Assembly: GCA_946807835.1 (NCBI GenBank)
Contig: OX327686.1
Span: 9,796,001 to 9,860,000, forward strand
Source of the DNA: Ailanthus altissimus
Lineage: Eukaryota > Streptophyta > Magnoliopsida > Sapindales > Simaroubaceae
DNA: 64,000 nt
Reading direction: 5' to 3'
Below are positions 52,320 to 64,000 of the stretch, in pieces. The notes below the pieces were generated by a model that was given only the letters and a program-made list of their open reading frames with translations, made no database searches and was not told the origin of the DNA. A program made the position numbers and the translations under genes. Every line of letters begins with the position of its first letter. The stretch's first letter is position 1.

Positions 52320-54780
52320 TAAACAATCCTGTAATTGCACATTGATTATTTGGGAATATAATGCAATCTTAACCGTACCCTAACTCTATATATCAACATA
52401 ATTCAATGTCCATTGCAAAGCTAGTTATACTGGTAAGAAAGCAAATCTCATTTATTTTATTTGGTAATTTCGAATCCGGCCAAGAAAAATTCCAACCAAC
52501 TATAAGTTTAAGAATTAAGATGTCATAAGAGATAACGAATTTAGATAATTCTATTTAACGACATTAGATAATAAGCTCAAGATACTATTAAACGCATGAA
52601 AAAAAAATATTTGAGGGGGAGAGAATATAAAGATAGATGGGATTATTTCAACTATCTTCATCCATTAAACTTATAATAGAATCAATCTATAATTTTTTTT
52701 TATCACAATTCAAATTTTTGTGTGGATGTTAATTAATTTAATTGGTAAATTTTTTTGAATAAAACTAAAAAATTTAGAGTTCAAATTCCACTTACATTAA
52801 ATGAAAAAAGATAAAATTTAAATTTTATATAATAAAAAAAATTTAAAACTAAAATGAGAATTTACTTATAAGATTGTTCACAAGTTAAGTGATCTATATA
52901 CATAAGCTGTCACTATATTTATAAGAAGCATATTAATCTTATTAAAAATTGAAATGTAATTGTATTTATCATAAAAAAATAAGTTTAATCATAATCAATA
53001 TCAGATCTTTGCTAAAAATTTTGAACAACGAATCTTATTTTATATTTTTGTGACCTTATTATTTTTGTTATATTTTTACACAAAAATCTATTTATGTTTA
53101 TGGATTTGATGTCTTTAAATGTTTGGACTACAAGTTTAAATATTTTCACTTAACTAGAAAAGTCAATTATATTTAATTTTTTTTTTCATTAGAATCAATC
53201 ATATCTTTCTCTGTATTGAGGATTAGATGTGAGCAAAATTTTCGTCAATGACTGAAATGTTTAGTTGACTCCCTCTCTTTTGTGGGAGTTCGAATCTGTA
53301 TAAGTAAGTAAAAAAGAAAGGAGGAAAGAGATTGCGGTGAACCATCATAATTAGTGAATAAGTGTAAATTTCATTGCCTATATTATGGAGTATTGACCAC
53401 TCTTAGGAACATGCCTTTGAAGTGAAATACCTATTATTATGAAAGCACTTGATCTTAAAGAAGAAGAAAGAATTCTTGTGCCCCAAGTGAAAAAACAAGC
53501 TAAAGTACGGGATTTGGGGAGATCACATTGAGATGTTGCCTTAGGAAGAGAAATCCGAAAACAATAAAATTTTTGAATGAAACACAAAAAGGTTGCTTTT
53601 TAAAATTAAAAAGTAAGGAGAGAGTTGCTTTTTAAAATTAAATTTTGAGAATATTTTTTTTTGTTAAATGAGTTTATATATATGTATATGTCTATATAAA
53701 TCAAGCAAACCCAAAATTATACTTATAGTCATTATTTAGTTCAAAGTTTATTATTACATAAAAAATGAAATTTAATCAACTATTATTCTTCTATCTATCT
53801 CTAAAATATAAACAAATATAAATATTAAACAAAAGTATATTATTACATATTTATTTAAAAATATTATATATTATTTTTTAAAATAAGATTATTAGTATCA
53901 TTATTGTCGTCGTCATTGTCATTATTATTATGTCTATTTTTATCATCTCAATTTCTATAACACTAATAATAAAATTTTACTAAAAATATATAAAATTCTC
54001 AACATTCTTAAAAACATAATCTACTAAATGCCAATGCCTAACTGATTCTCTTCATAATTAATTATTTCAGTACTGGACTCTATTGAAAGAAGCATATATT
54101 CGCCCTTTAAAAAGGTATAGGCGTCTGCACTTGAAAACAAACTTTGGATGTGAAATAAGTAGTAGAAATTTTGGAAATTGTTAGGACTGATTTATAACAT
54201 AAGTAATATATTTGATTAGTAGCATCAACAACTGAGTGAAAAATAACACCACCCATGAATTGAATGCGAAAACTTACATTTTCATCTCTTTAACACTTGC
54301 TATTCGTGTACGCATTTTAAATCACAATTTGTGAGGTGAGTGCTCTTCCCCATAGCTTGAAATGAATGTTACAGGACAACCTTAGAGGTGCTCTCAATGC
54401 GCCAGTTTTTTCTAGTTCGATTGGAACTTTTTTTTGTGTGTGGTTAAATTGACTATGTCAATAGAAAAGAATAAAAAAGAATCTCAGATCACGTCCGTCC
54501 ATCACCATTAATCTTAACGTAAACTTACTTGTAATCGACTGACATAACACAATAAACTTAGTTATTACTATTAATTAAACCTCGTGTATATGTTAAATTG
54601 ATCAATTTAACACAACAATTGACAGCACCTCATTGTGGTGGAGATACTACCTGAACGGTAATAAAAATCAGAATAAGTTAAGAAAAAAATTATTAAATAA
54701 TATTGGAGAAACGTTATTTTTTTTTTTAAGATTAAGTTGAAGCGAAAAATTTTAAAATCAACTTAAAACTCTAATTTTTT
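52320..54780. other. intergenic, AT-rich, no gene supported
   Basis: No recognisable protein family on either strand. Short open frames (for example minus strand 53378-53587) lack any family signature. Confidence 0.45.
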
Positions 54781-54789
54781 TGTATAGTG

Positions 54790-55460
54790 AAATAACATAT
54801 TTACTAAATAAAATAATAAGAATCCAAAACAGAATATAAAAAATCAAAATACAATCTTACGTAATTCGATCAATTACCTACGTTCACAGTGGATCCAAGG
54901 ATCCTAACATCTTTTATTAACTCCTTAAAGATTTTACAAGAAAAATTTAATGAATAATCCTTAAAAGAACTTAATGTTTAGTGTACCATTACTCTATCAC
55001 GAACAATGAATACCTAAACAATGATTCCACTATAGTACTCACAAGCACTTAGTGTCTACTCAATTTTTCTCCTCTCTTAAGTCTCTCTTAATGCTTAATT
55101 TAAAATAAAAGGTTTACAAGTATTTATATAAGATTTTATTTCGTGCCCACTAACCCTATTTTTTGTTGGAGTAAGAATTCTCTTATTTTAAAAGTCTTAA
55201 ACTTTTCAAAACTTGAAATTTTGTATAAAAACGAAATTTTTTTGACTTTGACGCTGCAGCGCTGAGATCCTGACGCCGCGGCGCTAGGCTTCTGGTCTGG
55301 GCACTGCGACGTTCAGCCATGGTGCTTTCTCCACATATTTTTTTCGCTTCCTTCTCATTTTCGAGTCCTGTTTCGCTTCTTCTTTAGTATCTTTTACGTT
55401 TTAGATTTTTCTATACGTGTCTCACACATTTTAAATTTTTCATGACTCTCCTTTTTAATA
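54790..55460 (-). repeat. isolated LTR related to the 15-18 kb element
   Basis: Shares with the LTRs at 15088-16081 and 17297-18300 the layout and text: ATACAATCTTACGTAATTCGATCAA and CTACGTTCACAGTGGATC (54853-54896), CTTTTATTAA, ACAAGTATTTATATA (55123), and a GC-rich CCTGACGCCGCGGCGCTAG segment (55269). No internal region or second copy lies next to it, so it is a solo or truncated LTR. Edges are approximate. Confidence 0.55.
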
Positions 55461-55539
55461 TTCATTTCAATTCTTATTCAATTAAAATTATTAAATCACA
55501 AAATAAATAAAAATAAAATACCAAAAATTTGAAAGTTAA

Positions 55540-57180
55540 AAGTTTCAACTTGCTGTTGTTGGCGGACCGCCAACGATAACAACATTTAAACACTTGGCAG
55601 CAACACGCAGGCGGCGTGTTTTGGCGACAACTGACACTATGTGGAATGGCTAGTTCTGGGCTTATAGCAAGCAACACATGGCGCTGGCATGGTGGGGGCG
55701 GCTTGTTCTGACCGGACGTGGGTTGTCTTGCTGGTAAGCAGATCGATGAGTGAGAGAGACGCCATCACCGTATTCTAGTTTTAAGATTTGAAGAGATCGA
55801 GATTGAGAGATTATGGAAAATTAGGTTATATATATATATATATATATAGGGAATTAGGTGCGACAATTTCACAGTAACATTTTATGTTGCCTCATTACAT
55901 ACTGCCACGTGGCTTTTCTTAAGAAAAACATCATAAGATTGGTATACTATTATGTCTCGTAGAACTATAGGTTTCATAAGTGCAATCCGATCTTACTTTC
56001 AGTTAACGGAGCCGAGACTCGAAGAATAATTACTTAATGAAGGCAGTGAAGAATCGGATAGTATAGTTCTGAAGTAAACTCCGGGCTCATCATATGGGCC
56101 ATGGGACCCTCAGGGAGAAGAGGAAGGGTCGGGTTCATATGGTTGGGATTTGGATTTGAATTTGGATTGAGAACCACCACCCAAAAGGAAAATAACATTC
56201 GAAATTAGCTATAACGATGTTACTTGTTTTTTTTTTAAATATTCACATTTTTGAAATACGGATTTTAGAAAAGTCCAGTGTTATTAGACTTTATTATAAA
56301 GCAATTTTTGCCCAGAAAAAAAAATAGTACTAAACCTTAAATTAAAAACAATTTTTACAAAGAAATTCGGTACTAGACTTTAAGATGCCGATACTTGCAA
56401 GTAATGATCCTACCGGTCCCAATTTTTTTTTTAAAGTGATATTATTTAATAATTAATAATATTACATCGGCATCTGATATAAAATCAAAAACTTACTGGA
56501 GATCCTGTACAAGCTGGACCCAGCCAGAGAACGGCTGAAAAAGTGACTAACAGCGAATGGAGTAACTCGGTGACGACTTAGGAACCTTTGGAGCTGCACT
56601 GGAACTCGCCGACCGGAGGGCACGTTCTCGACTGAATCTAAATGGAAGACAAAACAAAAACAAACACAGAAAACAAATAGAGAAAAATGAGCGAGGCAAG
56701 AAATAGAAAGAAAAAACAAGAAAATCCACCGAAGAGAAGCCAAACGGCCTCTCTCTGGCCACAAGGGTGGCTGCTTCTACTGAACTTAGTTGAGAGAAAA
56801 AGTGTTTTTTGTTTTAGGGTTTTGATGATTTGTAATTTACTGGTCCCAACCTTGAGAGAACGAGATACATATTTATTCTTTCAAAAACATTCTTAGTTTC
56901 TTTATCTTCTTGCTTAGATTTGATAGCATGTGCATTGAATGCATTGATACGCTCCCACGGCACAGAAAAAGACTATCATTCACCATACTCTAAAAGCGAG
57001 TTTACATTTCTACAATTGTAAGAATATGGATTAAGTGCAAGATTTATCCGTCTAGGTCTCCATATATGGACTCTCAAGTCAAAGCAAAACGTCCATGCAA
57101 TTGCAGTCGTGCATTCATGTAGTAAGCTCCACAGAATACAAATGAAAGGCAGTTTATCCGTCAGGATATGGAAGGGATAA
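55540..57180. other. intergenic with two GC-enriched islands
   Basis: The islands are 55553-55740 (tracts such as GGCGGACCGCC and GGCGGCGTG) and 56480-56770. The second has a 100-codon minus-strand frame and a possible splice donor CCAGTAAGT (about 56496) but no recognisable domain; it could be the first exon of a lost gene. A (TA)n run lies at 55826-55848. The last 100-150 bp should hold the 3' UTR of the minus-strand lumen-protein gene. Confidence 0.4.
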
Positions 57181-57182
57181 AT

Positions 57183-60100
57183 TCATAGTATTGACTCCAA
57201 CTGCTTAATTTCTGTGTCTAAAACTTGAGGTTCGGCATCCTCATCTGCAGTTCTGTAGGCATCAGCTATGGCCTTTCCTTTATTTAAAACTTTAGAAGGG
57301 ACAGTTTGAAGTAGGCTGCACAGAGAAATCTTATCAGAAAATAAAGCCTGCTTGCCTTGTTGAGTATAGATTTTGACAGCTAACAGATCAAAAATAAAAA
57401 AAAGATAAAAAGTATGGATATGTATTTTTTCTTCCAATTTGGAGTTCCCAGATTATATGGCATTGAGCTTCTAAAAAAGTACAAGCACAGAGCCTTACCT
57501 GTCCAATGCATTAAGAGCAGTATCAATCTTTGTCTTCATTGTTTTCACAGAGGTTTCTCCATCATTTCTTGATGCCCGCAGAAGCAAAGAATCAAGCTCT
57601 TCTAAGGCTCTGCAGAAATATTAAGCTGGGTTAAAAGTTGGTTTACTACTAATGTTGCTAATTGAAAGCTGCAAAAGTGTGTTATATAGTCACAGGCTAA
57701 CAGAATGGACATATAGGCTCCCCACATCCAAAGCTTTTCTAAAATTATGGTATCTTTCCTGATAAACTCTAAATGGCATTCAAATATCAATTGCCTGGAC
57801 AGACTGTCACATGTCAGACCTCAACCTTATAGGTACTCAAACAAGCCTTAGCTTGGAATACCAAGCCTTATGCTCTGATTAATACTAATTTACTAATTAG
57901 TGTTACCCATCAGACAACAATAATGTAATTTTCTAGGTATATAGCTCCTAAGATTTACACTTGGGAACACCAGATTAGAAACAAGATCATGAATCCCACG
58001 TCAGAAAAGCTGTGCATATCTTTGATATTTTGGGCCTCACAAGTTGCAGGGAGATTATTATAAATTATAATACCTGAGACATCGATCAACATCATCGGAT
58101 GCAGTTTTACCATTTCCAGCATCTGAAGCATATTGTGCTACCTGAAGTTCCAAAGAAAATTTCCTAAGTTCAGGAACTCATGTACACAAAAACTGCCATG
58201 TAGCAAATTGGAATGAGAATGTAGAGTAATGCTTTGGAATTTGATTCCAAAACAGCCCCTAAGATGAAAACAACCATAGACAGATTTGTTGTTGATAAAA
58301 AGTAATGATAATTATGCATGAAATGGCTTCTCAAACATTGATGTAAAGTGAGCAGTGATCCATTTGACTATACAAACATCATATCCAATCAACTATCTCC
58401 TCTTTAAACTGTTCAAAAAGAGTTCGGGAGATTGCTTCCTAGAAGTGCCATGTCAATTCAGTTCTTCAAACTTAAGCAGTATCCATATGATCCAGAATAT
58501 TCCACATATTGCATCCATACTTTCCTTGCCACCTCCATTTTTTTTTAATTTATCAGTAATAATTATAACCTTATTGAGATTAAAGCATTTTCAAGAAAGC
58601 CTTCTGATCAGTTACAAGACTGCAAGAAAAGCTAACTTCTTTTGTATTAAACATGCTATCCGTAGGGTTGTAGATAATACATGTAGCGAAAAAGTACACA
58701 AGCTGAAAGAGCTCGAGTCAATGACAGCATTGCACCCAAGAATAAGGAGACGTAAACAAGTTCACAAGCAGATCTAGTTAAGAATTAAGAACGATGAAAT
58801 ATGAATAATATTCAACAATATAAGAAATCTTCAACTTACTGCTCGCATATTAACACGTAGAGATGCAGCTGGACCAGAACGTAGTTGAGATCGGCAGTTA
58901 GCATATTCTGGTTTATCAACCTCCAGAGTTTTCTCTGTGCTAGTCAAAAGATATTATAAGTATTGCTCCACCATAGAGCCCAACTGAGCTCACATTTCTT
59001 GCATAAAGTGAACATCTGAAGGAACATACTAGAAGGGTAAACAATTTACACATTTTGTATGCAAATAAACAACAAGATTTTAGAAGAAGTGAGAAAAACA
59101 CGATTATACTAAACATGATTGGAAATCATCTTTAGTGCATCACCAATGGAACACTGAGAACAAGCATATGAAAAAAGTAATGTCTCAATAAAAAGAGTCT
59201 GTATTTAGAGCAATATAATATGAAAGGGCCAAGTTAGTAATATTTTTTGATTGACAAAGATATCAGCAAATCTATTCGATCAACTGAAAAAATAAAAAAA
59301 AAAAGAAGAGAGAGAGAGAAATGAGGGAAAAAACATTGAAATTAGAAGGGAATAAGAAAATCTAGAGAGATATTAGAAAAAGTATTCTATTATTTTCGTA
59401 ATCAATCTATGCCTCTCTAAAGACAAAACTTAAACTCTATTTACAGTTGCCAAGTCTCAACTCAAAAAAAAAAACTGAAACCGTACTTCTACTTGGTAAA
59501 AGTAGTAATCTACTCTTATGTTCCAACGAAAAAAGAACACAAATAAGCAACAATCCAACTTACAAATAATCTCCCTCATTAATTCTTAATTCGTATAACA
59601 TTGTTCTCCATCAAAAAATGCTCGTTAAAATTTTTGTTTTGATCATTAACCTACAAAACATTTTGATGACTAATAATTTCTGCTTTAATTTTATGGGTTT
59701 ATAAGTTTGGTTTCATAGATACAATAGAAATTAATCAAAATAGAAAAGACATGCTTCAAAGCTGAAAAGAAACTATAACTGAGAACATGTCCTACCATCC
59801 CAAGTTTCATGTAGAGGAAACATTCTGTCAACAATAAAACCAATTACCTAAGTCCTTAATCTGTAACTGTGTCAATATAACTGGGGGTATATAAACCTCT
59901 AATGGATCGAGCTTTTTCCTGTAAAATATATATAAAACAAGGAAGTAGGTCAGATATGAAATCCTTGCAAAACACATTAACAAAAAAAATGACCCAACGT
60001 GCCTGTGATAAGTGGCTCTCGAAAATCCCAACACACTTAAAAAATATATAATGGAAAGAAAGCAAACTTAAAACCCCGCATTTCACCTCCTGACAGTGGA

Positions 60101-61413
60101 TGCATTTTTGCATGACCACACAAATAATCATCAGAATGTATAGACATAAAATGTAAGTTCAAGTTCTGCGCTGTTCAAAAAGCACATTACTGTTCCAAAG
60201 TTTGGAATTTCAGGCCAGTGACAGTATTAATAAGGAACTAGTCCACATGTCCACAAGTTTTGAGTTGTGAGTTCCCTACTAGAAAGTTGTTAGCATAATT
60301 GGAATCCCAGAGCATTGCATTTCCCCATCTTGTTACCAAACGCAACTAAGAGCTCATCCACTGAAAATTAAAAGTCTTTACCTTTTCACATATTTGTCAA
60401 AAATGCCGCCTGCAAGAACACCTGCAAAAACCAAAACATTAATAGTTCAATTCATCACAAATAAGCATGCCATTTCAATCCATAAAAAATGGAACAAGAA
60501 CTTTACACGATTTCAGTTCATAGATATCTACACATTGTTATTTATACAATCACCTCCTATAAAAGATAGAATTAAATCATCTTATCAAATATAACTTGAA
60601 TGAATAAATTTCGTTGATCTGCCAGAGTTTTGACAGGTGGCACTATTGATTACAAGTACTTTCTCAGAAAAGCAGAGGATTTTAATGCACTTTATCAGTT
60701 GCTTAAATACAGTTGTAGAATTCAGTGATTGTTTGATGATCATGGATGATAATCAATCACTTATATCAATTGCCTTCAAAAGAAAACTTATAAAGGATAA
60801 AAATTCACAAATCTAAGCTGAAATGCACTCTCAAATGATCCAATTTAAGGCAACTTTCAAAAGTCTGATAGTTAAGGATGTGTTTGGATCAGCTATAAAA
60901 ATAAAAAAAAATAAAAAAAATAAAAAAAATAATGACATTATGACACAAAGGAAAAGTTATGCCCGAACATGATTATATGACTTCAGTCCCAAGTTATATC
61001 CAAACACAGCTTTACTTCTGAATGAAGACAACCGATCTACAATATAAACTTTACACACACAACTTACATTGTTTGTGATTCAAAAGTTTAGACACTTAAA
61101 TTAACACCTTAAAAAAAGAAAAAAGAAAATAAAATTTTAGCAATTTCAGCAATTAAGTAAACAAGAGAGTAATAAAGAAATATCGAAAGAGAAGGGAATG
61201 AAACTTACTGTTAGGAAGAAGGAGCAGGTGTGAAAGGACGAGAGAGGAGGAGACCAATCGCCGGCTTTCCCGCCATTTAGGGGGTGACAATGCGCACCTC
61301 ACTCTCGGCAACTTGTTCGTTTTCGCGGTGAACTTTGGGGAGAGAGAACAGGAGAAAGTTGAGGAACTGCAGGGGCCGGTGCTAACGTGCGCAGGGGAGC
61401 GAAGTGTTGCCAT
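57183..61413 (-). CDS. thylakoid lumen protein, probably TL16.5/MPH2 family
   Basis: Seven exons in phase give 240 aa: 61413-61209, 60421-60382, 59918-59848, 58934-58840, 58141-58074, 57609-57499, 57315-57183. The N-terminus (MATLRSPAHVSTG...) is rich in Ser/Thr and lacks acidic residues, a typical chloroplast transit peptide. Then come a twin-arginine RESRR, a hydrophobic core (LVSSSLVLSHLLLL) and a VLA|GG cleavage site, which together make a lumen-targeting signal of the Tat type. The mature part reads GGIFDKYVKR, KLDPLEVYIPPVILTQLQIK, CRSQLRSGPAASLRVN, VAQYASDAGNGKTA, LEELDSLLLRASR and ends KQLESIL. By memory this matches the thylakoid lumenal 16.5 kDa protein (Arabidopsis At4g02530, MPH2), linked to photosystem II repair under high light; the gene name is an inference. 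No disruption seen. Confidence 0.8.
60879..61008. mobile_element. small MITE-like element in intron 1 of the lumen-protein gene
   Basis: About 130 bp bounded by an exact 11-bp terminal inversion, TGTGTTTGGAT (60879-60889) and ATCCAAACACA (60998-61008). The interior is A-rich with (AAAAAAAT)n. Its size and ends fit a small non-autonomous DNA element. A target duplication was not resolved. Confidence 0.5.
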
Positions 61414-61531
61414 TTCCGACAGAACATGGAGATGAGAGTCTCGGACGGCGAGAAAATTGGAGTGCTCTTATCCGTTTGTTCTCATGCTGTTTGTGTCTTA
61501 GCGCCAGAGATAAGTGGTCAAGGAAATTACA

Positions 61532-61537
61532 CACGTG
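61532..61537 (-). promoter_or_regulatory. G-box upstream of the lumen-protein gene
   Basis: CACGTG lies about 120 bp upstream of the start codon of the minus-strand gene. G-boxes bind bZIP and bHLH (PIF/HY5-type) factors and are common in promoters of light-regulated chloroplast genes. Its use here is inference from motif and position. Confidence 0.35.
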
Positions 61538-61559
61538 CCCTTGCAAGAAGAATTAAAGT

Positions 61560-62447
61560 TTTTCCTTATATTAAAAGAAAAAAAAATGTAATTTAATATA
61601 TTAGCGCGAGATTAGAAATTTTGGAGTATGATAAATAATTTTCAGAATTTGATACATAAAAATTCAACAGATAGTTTGATAGATAAAACGTAAAAATTGT
61701 AAGCAAGTCCAATGAATTATTAGTTTACTGTTATTTATATTGACAATTCTAAACTTTTATTTACATTTATCATAATAAACACATACAATTTTTTTGTATT
61801 CTTAATTAAAGAGGAGGTTCTTAGTTTCTCTTTTAATTGGTAATTTTTTTTTTAGTTTTAGGTTTACAGATAGTTTCACGTGAGAGAAAAGTTGTGAGCC
61901 TTTTGAAATTAGGTGTATTTTGGCAATATAATTGTAACAATTTTTTTCATAATGAATTTTCCAGTCTCATAATTTTAAGAGTTTTTCATATAAATATTAT
62001 AATTAATATTTCTGTACTCATTTTTCTAAAAAAATTTCTATCTATTAATTTGAAAGTTTTTTTGCAGGGTTAAAAATAGCAATAGTTATTATATTAAATA
62101 TTTTGATTCTCTTATAACGATTAATTTCTTATTATTTAGGTAATATCCCTTTTCTAAAAAAGAAAAATGGTCATTGTAAAATCAAGGGTATAATGGTAAA
62201 TGAAAAAAAGGGCACAAGACATGCCACATGGGTTGAACCCGAGAACCCGGTTGGTGGCAATGTCGGCAATTGATATTTGATATCCAAAATCAGAGAATAC
62301 ATATATGAGTTGTAAAGCAAAGCAACCGAAACGAAGTAGACGTATCACTGACCTTGATACTCTTTTCTTCTTCTTCTGTTTCTTCTCCGATCCTCTCTTT
62401 TTCTCTCTCTGGCCCTGAGTTTCTAAATAAATAAAGAAGAAGTAAAA
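61560..62447. other. intergenic region between divergent genes
   Basis: About 0.9 kb, AT-rich, between the minus-strand lumen-protein gene and the plus-strand gene at 62448. It may serve as a shared promoter region. A pyrimidine-rich tract (62364-62413) just upstream of 62448 looks like a plant 5' leader. No other gene seen. Confidence 0.45.
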
Positions 62448-63196
62448 ATGTCAACAGCATTATGGTTTCTTATAACTCCATTGCTATTTGTTTCTACTAC
62501 TGTTACTGCTAACACTCAAAGTAAGCCACCCCTCCTCTTTTCATTCTTTTTACTTGATGAATAATGTACTTCTCTTATGGATTCGGTAATTCATTATCTG
62601 CTATTGCATGTGCTTGATCTGCCTCTCCACTCTCTGGAAAGGAATCTCTCCCTCTTTCTTCTTTCCCTTTCATATGTTTTTTTCTTTTGTGAAATGCGCT
62701 TGTTTGTTTAGTTCTTCTGAAATATAGGTAGTACTTCTCTTTAGATAATTGAATGAAGTCTCTGTATTGTTGATTATTTGATTGTGTTTTTAAATATGAG
62801 CAGATCTCTTGCTTAAGCATAATGGGGAAGGCTTTTACTCAAAAAGTTTCAAGACACTTCGTAATATTTTATCTGTTTCTGCTTTTCTTATTTATATATT
62901 TTCAGTTTTGGGGTTGATGAGAGATTTGAGTTGAATCCTAGATTTTTCCTTTCTTGGTTCCAGCAACCCATTTGAAAACAATAATAAAAGAAGTAAAAAC
63001 ATCAAGTCAACCTTTTCTAACTATGTTGATTCAGTTGAGCTTTAGAATCTGGAAATTTAAAGGCATTAGCGTTTGCTAATATATTTGTGCTTAAGCACTT
63101 CATTCATGAACTTAGCATTGGGGCTCAGACGATGCACAGTTCTTGAACTTTTTCGATGTTCAAAATGATGAGAGCGAAGTAGTAGATTCTGTAAAT
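62448..63196 (+). CDS. partial gene, secretory signal-peptide protein of unknown function (first two exons)
   Basis: Exon 1 (62448-62520) encodes MSTALWFLITPLLFVSTT..., a hydrophobic N-terminus with a likely signal peptidase site after TVTA. A GTAAGC donor follows. Exon 2 (63129-63196) joins in phase through GGGGCTCAG|AC and reads NDAQFLNFFDVQNDESEVVDS, before a GTATGA donor. The pair gives a plausible continuous protein entering the secretory pathway. I do not recognise the family. Further exons may lie beyond the window or past the LTR-like sequence near its right end. A less certain third exon could start at 63227 (GGANFQSETSYKG), but it reaches a stop and is not included. An ATG in good context and the CT-rich leader support the start. 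Confidence 0.5.
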
Positions 63197-63589
63197 GTAT
63201 GAATTTGTTTATTTACTTATTTTTAGGGAGGTGCAAACTTCCAGTCAGAGACAAGTTATAAAGGGGATCCTTATCATGGGATATGCTTGAACGATTGCCT
63301 TTCTTCAAGACATTCAGAACAAAAACACTATTATAACTGTTGAAATCATCAATAGAATTCTTACTTGTATAAAGATGCCCAATATTGTGCTCGAAATAGT
63401 TGGAAGTAGAAGGATTCATCAGTTACAATACAGCTCGACTCTTTTTTCTATCATACAAATAGTTCTTTGAAGGCTATTATTTGGGCCTTATCTACTAGCT
63501 TAAACTTTTGTGTTAAGTGGCAACTTAACATTGTACAGGATCTAAATATGACCAAAAGGTCCTAATTTCCTATACAGTCACGTGATTGA

Positions 63590-64000
63590 TTTTGTGAGAA
63601 AAATGATTAAAAATCATTGGGGATATAATTTGGTGAGCAAACCAAGTGCGTTGGGTGTACAAGGGTCGAAGACAGACGAAGAAAGGAGGCAAAAACGTGA
63701 AGACGGTGCCCAAGTGTGAGCGCCACGGTGCCCCAGACAGTGAGTGGGCGCAGCGGTGCTAGGATCCCAGCGTCGGGCATGATCACACAACACCCGGTGC
63801 GGGAAATAGTTTCTTGTTTTGCTTTGGCTTGTTTTGACTCCACTTGTTCCAGAACTCCTTAAAATGACTCCTACACGTTTAGGATTAACCTCCTAAAACC
63901 TATATAAAGACTCTTAATTGATTTGTAAACACATTTTTGTGATCATAGCATTCTTTGTGATTTTTAGTGAGAGAAACTCCTTGTTTACAAGAGAGAGTGA
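63590..64000 (+). repeat. probable LTR, truncated by the window edge
   Basis: Sequence typical of the U3-R part of a plant LTR: a GC-rich block with GCGCCACGGTGCCCC and GGGCGCAGCGGTGCTAGG (63720-63763), a TATA box CCTATATAAAG (63898-63908), and after it a T/A-rich leader ending in GAGAGAAACTCC. Similar GC-rich, gcgc-type blocks occur in the other LTRs of this window. The end and any primer-binding site lie outside. Confidence 0.4.

Noticed and set aside
58355..58777. 140-codon plus-strand frame
   Set aside because: Lies in an intron of the minus-strand lumen-protein gene and has no domain signature.

Overview
The window is AT-rich, intron-rich nuclear DNA of a eudicot plant. Genes are split by GT-AG introns and separated by long stretches of degraded transposable elements. 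The species cannot be fixed from sequence alone. Three genes could be assembled exon by exon with consistent phases, and the start of a fourth is visible at the right edge.

Layout. 1-2210: remnant of a Copia-type retrotransposon on the minus strand (LTR, tRNA-Met primer site, gag trace), with a 127-bp tandem duplication. 2210-7770: AT-rich intergenic DNA. 7775-11688 (+): a cytokinin oxidase/dehydrogenase of the cytosolic CKX7 type, 4 exons, 517 aa. 11.7-15.1 kb: intergenic. 15.1-18.3 kb: a small non-autonomous LTR element on the minus strand; a related LTR lies at 54.8-55.5 kb. 19.5-27.3 kb: a nested repeat block holding two diverged inverted copies of a ~1.1 kb noncoding repeat, a complete solo LTR with a perfect CCTAC target duplication, and an intronless LOG (cytokinin-activating enzyme) pseudogene with two nonsense codons. 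27.6-30.0 kb: MITE-like fold-back elements. 30.3-39.4 kb: a decayed Mutator-like element (MULE) with ~530-bp terminal inverted repeats. It has a MURA-type transposase on the minus strand and DUF1985 plus ULP1/C48 protease sequences on the plus strand; the protease is split by a second solo LTR of the same family as the first.

41.87-50.83 kb (+): a complete F-box/leucine-rich-repeat gene of the FBL15/SLOMO type (17 exons, 1013 aa) with a LINE 3' fragment in intron 3. 50.8-57.1 kb: AT-rich repeats and LTR debris. 61.41-57.18 kb (-): a 7-exon gene for a thylakoid-lumen protein (240 aa, twin-arginine lumen signal), probably the TL16.5/MPH2 family. 62.45 kb (+): first two exons of a signal-peptide-bearing protein of unknown function that runs toward the window end, where another LTR-like sequence begins.

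The genes do not form a pathway. CKX7 (cytokinin degradation), the LOG pseudogene (cytokinin activation) and SLOMO (auxin homeostasis/plastochron) are all hormone-related, but their proximity is most simply coincidence. No clearly novel system was found. The most informative structures are the nested MULE/solo-LTR insertion, which can be resolved to the base, and the LOG retrocopy.
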